From the NCBI GenBank assembly GCA_029569495.1, contig JAKQTB010000094.1:1-37807 (forward strand): 37,807 bases of DNA, read 5' to 3'. The notes under the pieces are model-generated. The model did no database searches. It was not told the DNA's origin and saw nothing but the letters and a program-made list of their open reading frames with translations. The stretch is from Pseudomonadota bacterium (lineage in GTDB: Bacteria > Pseudomonadota > Gammaproteobacteria > Burkholderiales > Methylophilaceae). Each line of letters begins with the position of its first letter. The stretch's first letter is position 1. The translations under genes were made by a program, and so were the position numbers. Below, one piece after another: positions 22,568 through 31,986 of this stretch.

Positions 22568-23028
22568 AAAAGTATTTATTTCTGTTTTTCTTGTTAAGTG
22601 CGCTGGTTGCTTGTAAACAAAATACCAGCAGCTTAAGCGCTGGCAATACAGTACCAGCCGTACAAAGTGAGGATAAAGGGTTGGCGGTTTCGCCAAATGA
22701 AAATGCCTCGCTTATCGAAGCTTTTCAACACAAAAAAAGCAATCTTTTTGTTGAAGGCCGCGGAGTAATAAAGAAGTTGCTGCCAGATGACAACAAGGGC
22801 TCACGCCATCAAAAATTTTTAGTGACGATTTCAGATGCGCAAATATTATTGTTTGCGCACAATATTGATTTAGCCAAGGCTGTACCCATTGCTGTGGGCG
22901 ATACGGTGCAATTTAGAGGCGAATATGTGTATAACCCAAAAGGTGGTGTTGTGCATTGGACGCATCATGACCCAAAAGCAAAAATCGAGGGCGGTTGGAT
23001 TAAACACAACGGTCAAATTTACCAATAA
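22564..23028 (+). CDS. DUF3465-like lipoprotein
   Basis: 154 aa; lipoprotein signal MKKYLFLFFLLSALVAC; core VEGRGVIKKLLPDDNKGSRHQKFLVTISDAQILLFAHNIDLA...GDTVQFRGEYVYNPKGGVVHWTHHDP matches the DUF3465 pattern as I recall it; ATGA overlap with the trpD stop. Confidence 0.8.
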   Translation: MKKYLFLFFLLSALVACKQNTSSLSAGNTVPAVQSEDKGLAVSPNENASLIEAFQHKKSNLFVEGRGVIKKLLPDDNKGSRHQKFLVTISDAQILLFAHNIDLAKAVPIAVGDTVQFRGEYVYNPKGGVVHWTHHDPKAKIEGGWIKHNGQIYQ

Positions 23029-23040
23029 GCAGAAACGATT

Positions 23041-23832
23041 ATGTCTGACATCTTAAATAAAATTTTAGCTACCAAACAGCAAGAGATTGCCAAAAGTAAG
23101 GCAGCGGTTAGCTTAGCGCAATTACAAAAACAAGCTGAGGCGCAAGGCGACCCACGTGATTTTGTAGGAAATATCTTTGCCAAAGTCAGCGCGAACAAAC
23201 CAGCGGTGATTGCCGAAATCAAAAAGGCCAGCCCTTCAAAAGGCGTGATTCGTGAAGATTTTAACCCTGCAGAAATTGCAAAGAGCTATGAAAAAGGCGG
23301 CGCGGCGTGCTTGTCAGTACTCACTGACGTTGAGTATTTTCAAGGCAGTGCCGAGTATTTAAAGCAAGCCAGAAAAGCCTGCAAACTGCCAGTGTTGCGC
23401 AAAGACTTTATGATAGATCCCTACCAAGTATTTGAAGCAAGGGCGATGGGTGCTGACTGCATTTTGCTGATTGTGGCCGCGCTTGAGTTGAATCAAATGC
23501 GCGCCTTAGAGCAACTTGCCCATGATTTAGGCATGGCGGTGCTGGTTGAAGTGCATGATGCCGATGAGTTGAACATGGCTTTGCAACTTGATACGCCCTT
23601 AATCGGCATCAATAACCGCAATTTACGCACTTTTGAAGTGACCCTGCAAACCACATTAGACTTGCTTAAAGTGCTGCCTGAAGACCGTTTTGTGGTCACA
23701 GAGTCAGGTATTTTCACCCCAGAAGATGTGAAGTTAATGCAAGACCATGATGTGCATGCCTTCTTGGTGGGCGAGGCGTTTATGCGCCAGCCGGACCCGG
23801 GCGCCGAGTTGGCAAGAGTGTTTGGCCTTTAA
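23041..23832 (+). CDS. trpC: Indole-3-glycerol phosphate synthase
   Basis: 263 aa; [77 protein letters not shown]. Confidence 0.98.
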   Translation: MSDILNKILATKQQEIAKSKAAVSLAQLQKQAEAQGDPRDFVGNIFAKVSANKPAVIAEIKKASPSKGVIREDFNPAEIAKSYEKGGAACLSVLTDVEYFQGSAEYLKQARKACKLPVLRKDFMIDPYQVFEARAMGADCILLIVAALELNQMRALEQLAHDLGMAVLVEVHDADELNMALQLDTPLIGINNRNLRTFEVTLQTTLDLLKVLPEDRFVVTESGIFTPEDVKLMQDHDVHAFLVGEAFMRQPDPGAELARVFGL

Positions 23833-24855
<1,023 letters not shown>

Positions 24856-24858
24856 GTT

Positions 24859-25260
24859 GTGACTGAGCAATTTTTACTTACTTTAATTGCTGCATCGTCA
24901 GGCTTTGTTGCATCAGTATGTTTTGCGTATGCTTCTGCATTTACTAGCAAGGAAAAATTAGTAGCAGTTTCAAAAACCTACTGGGACTTTAATTTGGTTT
25001 TTGCACAGGCGGCAGTTGCTCAATCAACACAATATTTAGTTGGTTCATTACTACTATTCTTAACGTTTGCTCTTCAAATAGCTGCTGTACTGGCGTCGTC
25101 AACTAATCTTCTTATGCTTCCCCAAGTTTTTAACTATTGGGTAAGTATCGTTATTTTTAGCCTTGTAGTGTTTGGTGGTTTTGCTTACTTGGTTTGCTGC
25201 TTTCTCTATAAATGGCGCATAGCACAAGTAGAAATTTTGCTAAATGAATCAGCAAAGTAA
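24859..25260 (+). CDS. Small putative integral membrane protein of unknown function
   Basis: 133 aa ORF, GTG start 3 nt after the hemB stop; three hydrophobic segments visible; no family recognised. Confidence 0.6.
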   Translation: MTEQFLLTLIAASSGFVASVCFAYASAFTSKEKLVAVSKTYWDFNLVFAQAAVAQSTQYLVGSLLLFLTFALQIAAVLASSTNLLMLPQVFNYWVSIVIFSLVVFGGFAYLVCCFLYKWRIAQVEILLNESAK

Positions 25261-25287
25261 TCTTGAGGTCTACGGATAGGCATTTTA

Positions 25288-25460
25288 GTTTGTAATTGGT
25301 CGCCTTCGCGCGACAGGCGAGTTTCTTTCTTTTGCTTAGCCAAAAGAAAGAAACCAAAGAATACCCGCAAGGGGCATCCCCAACCTCACTAAGTGCTAAA
25401 GCACTAAGTCGGTTGTGACAGCCGCTTGCCGAAACCTCCCCATACTTGTACAAATATCAG
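25288..25460. repeat. Composite intergenic repeat-like sequence with inverted repeats
   Basis: Contains a perfect 14 bp inverted repeat GTTTCTTTCTTTTG-CTTAGC-CAAAAGAAAGAAAC (25321-25354), then a GC-richer segment with AGTGCT-AA-AGCACT. The GTTTCTTTCTTTTG...CAAAAGAAAGAAACCAAAGAA core resembles an intergenic repeat I recall from many proteobacteria. Boundaries approximate. Confidence 0.65.
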
Positions 25461-25538
25461 GCGCGGTAGTAGGGAAAGTCAAAATCACGGTTGAATTTAG
25501 CTCGATTTTAATGGCTTAAAATCGCTGTTTTTAAGTCA

Positions 25539-25603
25539 CAACCTTTTTCGATGCTCTGAAAGCCTTATAAATAAAGGCTTCCAGAGGCATAAAAAATTCT
25601 CGG
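25539..25603 (+). repeat. Dispersed hairpin repeat, copy 3
   Basis: CAACCTTTTTCGATGCTCTGAAAGCCTTATAAATAAAGGCTTCCAGAGGCATAAAAAATTCTCGG; same flanks (CAACC...CTCGG), one stem mismatch and one inserted G relative to copy 1; no T-tract after the hairpin. Confidence 0.88.
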
Positions 25604-25620
25604 GCGTTTTTAGGGTTGTT

Positions 25621-26247
25621 TTAAGTGTTTGCGATGAGGTTTTTGACGGTGCTAATATCTGCGCGTTCTGCATTGCTGCCGTTGGCTGCGCGTTTGGTGG
25701 GTACGCGTATTTCATCAAATTCAAATACACTGAGTTTGATGATGCCAGTGATTGTTTCGAGTGAAAAAATCGGCACTTTTTTGCGTGCATCCATTTTTTT
25801 GTCGCGTTTGCCATCATTCAGAATGCGGTAGGATTTTTCGTTGGTTTCAAACGGAATATCTTGGTTCAGTAAAAACATTTCCACTTCTTTGAGGCTGTCG
25901 GCAAATAAGTGAATGTGCGTTTCTGTGCCTAATCCTGCGGTGCCATCTAGCACCGCACCGGTTAAATAGGGGTTGAATTTTTCGAGCAGTTGCATGGTAA
26001 AGAGCGCATTTTTGCGTAAGGCGCGCAGGTTTTCAGGTTGCGCTTCACTTAAAAACAACGCGTTATAGCGCTTGAGTTCTTCTTCAATTTCAGTGTTTGA
26101 AGGCAGTACGCTGTTATCGAGCGCGCCAATTTGCCGCCCTGCTTTATTTTTGGCGTATGAGAAATCCGAGATGCCGTCTTCTGCCATCATTTGCGCGGCT
26201 TTTTGAGCAATCAGTTGCCGCAATTGGGTTGGGTTTTCTTTCGCCAT
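25621..26247 (-). CDS. Conserved hypothetical protein (possibly nucleotidyltransferase-like)
   Basis: 208 aa ORF with good coding character (MAKENPTQLRQLIAQKAAQMMAEDGISDFSYAKNKAGRQ...); I recall similar betaproteobacterial proteins but cannot assign a function. Confidence 0.75.
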   Translation of the reverse strand: MAKENPTQLRQLIAQKAAQMMAEDGISDFSYAKNKAGRQIGALDNSVLPSNTEIEEELKRYNALFLSEAQPENLRALRKNALFTMQLLEKFNPYLTGAVLDGTAGLGTETHIHLFADSLKEVEMFLLNQDIPFETNEKSYRILNDGKRDKKMDARKKVPIFSLETITGIIKLSVFEFDEIRVPTKRAANGSNAERADISTVKNLIANT

Positions 26248-26271
26248 GGTTGCTTGCTCGTAGCATTTAAT

Positions 26272-28782
26272 TCAATTTGTATTTAACATTTTTGCAGCAG
26301 CATTTTGTGGATCTGCGTTGCTATTTTCTGGCTTTGCTTGATTAGCAGCGTTGTTAGGCGGCGATAAAACAACCTCAGGCTGTAATACTTTTTGTGCCTG
26401 ATTTTGTTGCGCATTTGCATCTTCTCCGTCAGTTTCAGCATTATCATCTGTTAATTCCTCTTCACCGAATAAAGGCGGGAGCGGCTCTTCGTGTGTTGGA
26501 GGAGGGTTTTCATGGTAGAAGTATTCTAAAATGCCGCTACTGCTACGGGTGCCAGTCGCAGGGTCAATGTTAATGGCCACAACCCCTTCAGGCATGCGCA
26601 TGGCCATTTCTGGCACACCATTTAGGGCCACGGCCATGTACTTAATCCAGATAGGCAATGCGGCGGCACCGCCTGTTTCACCTCTGCCCATGTTGCGCGG
26701 CTTGTCAAAACCAATCCAAGCAATCCCTACCTGCTTTGGGCTGTAGCCTGTAAACCACGCGTCTTTGTGGTCATTGGTGGTGCCGGTTTTACCTGCAATG
26801 TCGGTGCGTTTAAGTGAGAGCGCTTTGGTGGCGGTGCCGTTTTGAACAACACTTTGCAGCATGGAGTTCATAATGAACGCATTGCGTGCATCAATCACGC
26901 GGGGCGCATCTTTACCCGCGCGCTGATATTTTGATTGCATAATCACCTTGCCGTTACTATCAACAATTTTGGTGATGATGTTCGGTTTGACCAAATAGCC
27001 ACCATTGGCAAAGACCGCGTAGGCAGTTGCCATTTCCCAAGGCGTTGTTGAACCCGCACCTAAAGCTAGCGTGAGGTAAGGTGGGTGGTCTTTCGCTTTA
27101 AAGCCAAATCGTGTTAGATAGCTTTGGGCGTAGCTGGGGCCAATCTTTTCAAGTATGCGGATAGCTACCGTATTAATCGATTGCGTTAACGCTTTCCGCA
27201 GGCGTACAGGGCCTCTGAAATCGTTGTCATAGTTTTGTGGTGACCACGCATCATCACCCGTTTCGGCCGCAGAAAAGCTCAGCGGTGCATCATCCACAAT
27301 AGAGGCGGCGGTGTATCCTTTTTCTAACGCCGCCGAGTAAATAAACGGTTTTAAGCTTGAGCCCGGTTGGCGGTGCGCCTGTGTGACATGATTAAATTTG
27401 TTTCGACTGAAATCAAAACCACCCACAAGTGCACGTACTGCACCTGTTTCTGGGTCTATGGCAATAAATGCAGATTCAACTTCAGGCAGTTGCACAACGC
27501 GCCATGCCTCAGCCAAATTTGTACCGTCACTCTTTTTAGTTGCAGTCTTAATGACACGAATCACAGCGCCTGGCTTCAATAAGCGTTTTTCAGGATCTTT
27601 TTCTTTGAGCGTTTTTTCAATTAATTTCAGCCCGTTACCAGTAACTTCAATGTCATCGCCATACTTGGTATGGGCAAATATAGATTTAGGCGTGATTTTA
27701 GTAATAATTGCAGGAATTAAATTTGCATACACTTCAAATTCATCTAAAGCATCATCTAATGCAGTTTTATCGTCACTGATAGTTGTCGCGTCGAGGGTCA
27801 ATACTTTTTCAGGTCCGCGGTAACCGTGACGCATGTCGTAATCCAGCACACCTTCGCGAACCGCATTGTTTGCGGCGATTTGATTAGCTTTGCGGATCGT
27901 CGTATAGACTTTTAAACCGCTCGTGTATATTTCATCCTGATATTTCGCATACAAATTTTCGCGCACAATTTCAGCAACATAATCAGCAGATAAATTACTA
28001 CGTTCTTGTTTAGCACTTTTAAAATTTAAAGGCTGTTTTAGCGCCTCCTGATAAGCTTCTTCTTTTAAAAAGCCAAATCTAAGCATATCGCGCAACACCT
28101 CATGCTGCCGACCAATGGCACGTTTAGGGTTGGTAAATGGATTGTATCCAGAAGGTGCCTTAGGTAATCCTGCCAGCAATGCGATTTCAGCAAGATTGAG
28201 TTTTTCAAGCGGCTTGTCGTAATAAGCTTGAGCCGCAGCAGCAAAACCATAGGCACGTTGGCCTAAATAAATTTGATTTAAGTACAGTTCTAGAATTTTA
28301 TCCTTACTTAAATTCCGCTCAATTTTAACGGCAAGTAATGCTTCGTTAATTTTAGTAATAATCGTGCGCTTACCATTTGGTGGCGTAAAAAAGTTTTTGG
28401 CCACCTGCATGGTAATAGTGCTGGCACCCTCACGGCCTTTACCAGTGATATTGTTTTTAATGGCACGAACAACCCCTGTTGTATCAACACCGGCATGCTG
28501 ATAAAAACGACGGTCTTCAATGGCTAAAACGGCATCTTTCATGGCATGAGGAACGTTTTCAATCTTGATATAAGCGCGACGCTCCTCTCCGAACTCACCA
28601 ATCAAGTGGCCATCCTCAGAAAAGACCTGCAATGGTAATTTTGGATGATAATCTGTGAGAGCTTCAAGCGATGGCAGTGAGGGATATATGATTGCTGCGG
28701 CTATTGCTATTAGCGCCGCAACAGACATGCAACTGACAAAAATTGCTAGAAAAATATAATGCCACCATTTGTTAAGCGTCAT
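26272..28782 (-). CDS. mrcA: Penicillin-binding protein 1A (bifunctional transglycosylase/transpeptidase)
   Basis: 836 aa; GT51 motifs EDRRFYQHAGVDTTGVVRAIKNN, GASTITMQVAKN, RNLSKDKILELYLNQIYLGQRAYG; transpeptidase motifs GSSLKPF, KTGTTNDHKDAWF; Pro/Asn/Gln-rich C-terminal tail; divergent from pilM. Confidence 0.97.
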   Translation of the reverse strand: MTLNKWWHYIFLAIFVSCMSVAALIAIAAAIIYPSLPSLEALTDYHPKLPLQVFSEDGHLIGEFGEERRAYIKIENVPHAMKDAVLAIEDRRFYQHAGVDTTGVVRAIKNNITGKGREGASTITMQVAKNFFTPPNGKRTIITKINEALLAVKIERNLSKDKILELYLNQIYLGQRAYGFAAAAQAYYDKPLEKLNLAEIALLAGLPKAPSGYNPFTNPKRAIGRQHEVLRDMLRFGFLKEEAYQEALKQPLNFKSAKQERSNLSADYVAEIVRENLYAKYQDEIYTSGLKVYTTIRKANQIAANNAVREGVLDYDMRHGYRGPEKVLTLDATTISDDKTALDDALDEFEVYANLIPAIITKITPKSIFAHTKYGDDIEVTGNGLKLIEKTLKEKDPEKRLLKPGAVIRVIKTATKKSDGTNLAEAWRVVQLPEVESAFIAIDPETGAVRALVGGFDFSRNKFNHVTQAHRQPGSSLKPFIYSAALEKGYTAASIVDDAPLSFSAAETGDDAWSPQNYDNDFRGPVRLRKALTQSINTVAIRILEKIGPSYAQSYLTRFGFKAKDHPPYLTLALGAGSTTPWEMATAYAVFANGGYLVKPNIITKIVDSNGKVIMQSKYQRAGKDAPRVIDARNAFIMNSMLQSVVQNGTATKALSLKRTDIAGKTGTTNDHKDAWFTGYSPKQVGIAWIGFDKPRNMGRGETGGAAALPIWIKYMAVALNGVPEMAMRMPEGVVAINIDPATGTRSSSGILEYFYHENPPPTHEEPLPPLFGEEELTDDNAETDGEDANAQQNQAQKVLQPEVVLSPPNNAANQAKPENSNADPQNAAAKMLNTN

Positions 28783-29028
28783 AGAATTTATCAGTCCACA
28801 TAGTCTTAAGAGTTCGCAGCATTATAAATTGCCAAGCGCAATTCTGCGAATAAACAATGTAATTAAGTATTTATTTTGTATCAATTCTGTAACAAATAGG
28901 TATATAAACATTATTGTTAAATGTAAAGAAATTAAAAATTGCTTTACAGGGGTTAAAGTTGTTGATAGGATTTAAAGTAGTTTATTAGAAGTTTACGTAA
29001 CTATTTAACTTTGAGAGGGAATTTCGAT

Positions 29029-30102
29029 TTGAAATTCAATTTGTTTACAGAATCAACACCGCCACTCGTCGGGGTGGATATCAGCTCGACTGCTGTGAAA
29101 ATGGTTGAGCTCAGTGACAATGGTCGCGGAGGCTACAAGCTCGAGGGTTATTCCATCTCAGCTTTACCTAAAGAAGCGATTGTAGACGGTAACATTGGTG
29201 ACCTTGAGAAGGTAGTTGACGGCGTGAAGCTAGCATGGAAACTGTTAGGCTCTCGAGAAAAACGCGTTGCGCTAGCGCTACCTGCTTCTTCAGTCATTAG
29301 CAAAAAAGTGCTGATGAGTGCTGGTTTACGTGAAGAGGATATGGAAGTACAGGTAGAAGCTGAGGCCAATCAGTATATTCCCTTCTCGCTAGATGAAGTA
29401 AACATTGACTTTCAGGTGATAGGCGCGGCGCCAAATAACCCAGATGAAGTTGAGGTGCTAATTGCGGCAGCCCGTAAAGAAAAAATTGAAGACCGTGTAG
29501 CGGCTGCTGAGGGTGCGGGGCTTAAAGTGACGGTGATGGATGTTGAAAACTATGCCACTGAAGCTGCATATAGCTTGGTGGCAAGCCAGTTACCTAATTC
29601 AGGGCGCGAGCAGACAGTGATGATTGTGGATATTGGCGCATCCATGATGCATGTCAATGTGCTGCACGATAATAAATCGGTCTATATGCGTGATCAAAGT
29701 TTTGGTGGTGGTCAATTGACACAGGAAATTCAACGCCGTTTTGGCTTGTCTACTGAAGAATCAGAAATTGCGAAACGTAAGGGTGGTTTGCCTGAAAGTT
29801 ATGAGGGCGAAGTATTGCAACCATTTATGCAAGCGCTTGCAACTGAAGTGGCGCGCGCAGTGCAGTTTTTTACGAGTTCAACCCAATACAATCGTGTTGA
29901 TAACATACTTTTGGCAGGCGGTTGCGCAGCAATACCTTCAGTTGACGTGCTGGTACAAGAGCGCACCCAAGTGCATACGGTTGTTGCTAATCCATTCCAC
30001 AGCATGACAATCAGCTCAAAACTCAAGCAGCAACAAGCTGCAATAGACGCCCCTGCACTGTTTGTGGCGTGTGGGTTGGCAATGCGAGGTTTGTCAATAT
30101 GA
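29029..30102 (+). CDS. pilM: Type IV pilus assembly protein PilM
   Basis: FTESTPPLVGVDISSTAVKMVELS...; actin-like fold motifs; first gene of pilMNOPQ. ORF track opens at TTG 29011; a TTG at 29029 with an upstream GAGAGGGA Shine-Dalgarno-like sequence fits better. Confidence 0.96.
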   Translation: MKFNLFTESTPPLVGVDISSTAVKMVELSDNGRGGYKLEGYSISALPKEAIVDGNIGDLEKVVDGVKLAWKLLGSREKRVALALPASSVISKKVLMSAGLREEDMEVQVEAEANQYIPFSLDEVNIDFQVIGAAPNNPDEVEVLIAAARKEKIEDRVAAAEGAGLKVTVMDVENYATEAAYSLVASQLPNSGREQTVMIVDIGASMMHVNVLHDNKSVYMRDQSFGGGQLTQEIQRRFGLSTEESEIAKRKGGLPESYEGEVLQPFMQALATEVARAVQFFTSSTQYNRVDNILLAGGCAAIPSVDVLVQERTQVHTVVANPFHSMTISSKLKQQQAAIDAPALFVACGLAMRGLSI

Positions 30103-30704
30103 TACGCGTTAATCTGTTACCACATCGTCAGGTCAAACGTGCTGAACGTCAGCGCGAGTTCGGCCTGATGGCAGCTTTTGCAGCATTTGCTGCTGCGGCA
30201 ATTATCTTCTTAGGTTATACCTTCATAAGTAGCCAGGTAGAAGCACAAACAGCACGAAATTCCCGGTTAGACGAAGCAATAGTGAAATTAGATAAAGAAA
30301 TCGCGGACATTAAAGATTTGAAAGATCAAATCAGTATTATGCTGGATAGAAAGCAAGTGGTTGAAAACTTACAAACGAATCGCAGTCAATCGGTCGTTGT
30401 GCTAGATGAAATAAGTAGGCAGTTACCAGAAGGTATGTACCTAAAAAGCATTAAACAACAAGGTAACTCCATCACACTTGAGGGTGTAGCTGATACAAAT
30501 TCTCGAGTGGCAACTTTAGTGCGTAATTTCTCAACTTCCAACTGGCTAGACACGCCTACGCTGGTGGAAATTCGATCTGTCTCGCCAGATACACAAAAAT
30601 CTCAGAAACAGAATGTATTTACATTGGGCGTGAATGTTAAATCACCCAAAACGGAAGAAGATAGTTCACCAACCGGCACTGTAAGTGGTGGGAGTCAACA
30701 ATGA
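30099..30704 (+). CDS. pilN: Type IV pilus assembly protein PilN
   Basis: MIRVNLLPHRQVKRAERQREFG... PilN N-terminus; ATGA overlap with the pilM stop. Confidence 0.95.
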   Translation: MIRVNLLPHRQVKRAERQREFGLMAAFAAFAAAAIIFLGYTFISSQVEAQTARNSRLDEAIVKLDKEIADIKDLKDQISIMLDRKQVVENLQTNRSQSVVVLDEISRQLPEGMYLKSIKQQGNSITLEGVADTNSRVATLVRNFSTSNWLDTPTLVEIRSVSPDTQKSQKQNVFTLGVNVKSPKTEEDSSPTGTVSGGSQQ

Positions 30705-31351
30705 AATTAGAGGATTTTAATAATATTGATTTTAAAAATGCAGGTAGTTTGCCGGGTGCGGTTAAAGCTGTTTTGTTGCTTATATTATTTTTGGTTATCT
30801 TTGCTGTGGGTTACTGGTATTTTTGGACAGAGGCCTTTGATGCGCTAGAAGCTGAAAAAGCAAAAGAGCAAGAATTGCGTACAGTATTTCTAGATAAAAA
30901 AGCGCAGGCAATTAATTTAGAAGGTTATCGGCAACAGATGGTGGAAATAGAAAAAACTTTTGGTGCCTTACTTAAACAGTTACCAGACAAATCACAAATG
31001 GATGGCTTGTTGACAGATATCAACCAAGCGGGCTTGGCGCGCGGATTAGAGTTTGAGCTATTTAAACCCGGACAAGAAACACAAACGGAATTTTATGCTG
31101 AGATGCCTATTTCGATAAGAGTTTTAGGTAATTATCACGACTTGGGTGCTTTTGCCACGGACATTTCTAAGCTATCGCGGATTGTTACGCTAGGCGATAT
31201 TTCAATTATCGCTAGCAGTAAAGAGGGTAAGCAAGCTACAAATGCTAACTTAATTATGGAAGCCACGGCTAAAACTTACCGCTATTTGGATGCCAGTGAA
31301 ATTGCCGCTAAGAAAAAAGCCGATAGTGAAGCTTTGGCTAAGAAAGGTTGA
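30701..31351 (+). CDS. pilO: Type IV pilus assembly protein PilO
   Basis: 216 aa; single N-terminal TM, coiled coil, KTFGALLKQLPDKSQMDGLLTDINQAGLARGLEFELFKP; ATGA overlap with pilN. Confidence 0.96.
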   Translation: MKLEDFNNIDFKNAGSLPGAVKAVLLLILFLVIFAVGYWYFWTEAFDALEAEKAKEQELRTVFLDKKAQAINLEGYRQQMVEIEKTFGALLKQLPDKSQMDGLLTDINQAGLARGLEFELFKPGQETQTEFYAEMPISIRVLGNYHDLGAFATDISKLSRIVTLGDISIIASSKEGKQATNANLIMEATAKTYRYLDASEIAAKKKADSEALAKKG

Positions 31352-31902
31352 GTGGTCAAGTGAATATAAGTACAAAACAGCGGATTTTTTTATATCGAGT
31401 ACCTCGATTGCTAATGATTGGCGTCATTTCGGCTGGTTTATTTGCATGTAGCGGCGAGCAAGGTGATGATCTTGACGAATTTATGAAAAATGCTGGAAAT
31501 GACATGCAAGCAAGAATTAAGCCCCTGCCAGAGGTGAAGCCTTATCTGGCCTTGCAATATAATGCGGACAATTCACTAAGTGATCCATTTAAAGCCCGTA
31601 AAGCAACCACCAAAGCTTCAGGCATACTGCCCAATCTTAGTCGCCCTAAAGAGCCAATGGAAGCCTACCCGTTGGAGAGTATTAAATACGTGGGTCATTT
31701 ATCTAAGGGTAAACTCACTTATGCATTGCTAAGAACACCAGATAGCGGCATTCAGCAAGTGAAAATAGGTAACTTTATTGGGCAGAATTATGGCATGGTT
31801 ACTCAAATTACAGACAGTGAAGTAGTGCTAAAAGAAATTGTGCAGGATGATTTGTCTGGAGACTGGGTAGAACGCGTTACGAGTTTAACATTGCAAGAAT
31901 AG
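31348..31902 (+). CDS. pilP: Type IV pilus lipoprotein PilP
   Basis: 184 aa; lipobox-like LFACSG; SDPFKARK..., ESIKYVGHLSKGKLTYALLRTPDSGIQQVKIGNFIGQNYGMVTQITD is PilP-typical. Start uncertain (TTG 31348 or GTG 31360). Confidence 0.93.
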   Translation: MSGQVNISTKQRIFLYRVPRLLMIGVISAGLFACSGEQGDDLDEFMKNAGNDMQARIKPLPEVKPYLALQYNADNSLSDPFKARKATTKASGILPNLSRPKEPMEAYPLESIKYVGHLSKGKLTYALLRTPDSGIQQVKIGNFIGQNYGMVTQITDSEVVLKEIVQDDLSGDWVERVTSLTLQE

Positions 31903-31986
31903 TCCTTTGTTTAAATAGTGGGTAAAAATTTTTAGTATTAAAGCGTTTTAAATATTTAAAGCGACTTAAGAAATCAGGGTGAAATA

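Noticed and set aside
25157-25453. 98 aa minus-strand ORF (GDAPCGYSLVSFFWLSKRKKLACRAKATN)
   Set aside because: This is a translation of the composite inverted-repeat element, a familiar artefactual ORF; it also overlaps the end of the membrane protein gene antisense.
25536-25817. 93 aa minus-strand ORF ending in LCLWKPLFIRLSEHRKRL
   Set aside because: Shadow of the 25621-26247 gene fused to a translation of repeat copy 3. The peptide shared with the 89 aa ORF at 15423 comes from the DNA repeat, not a real protein family.
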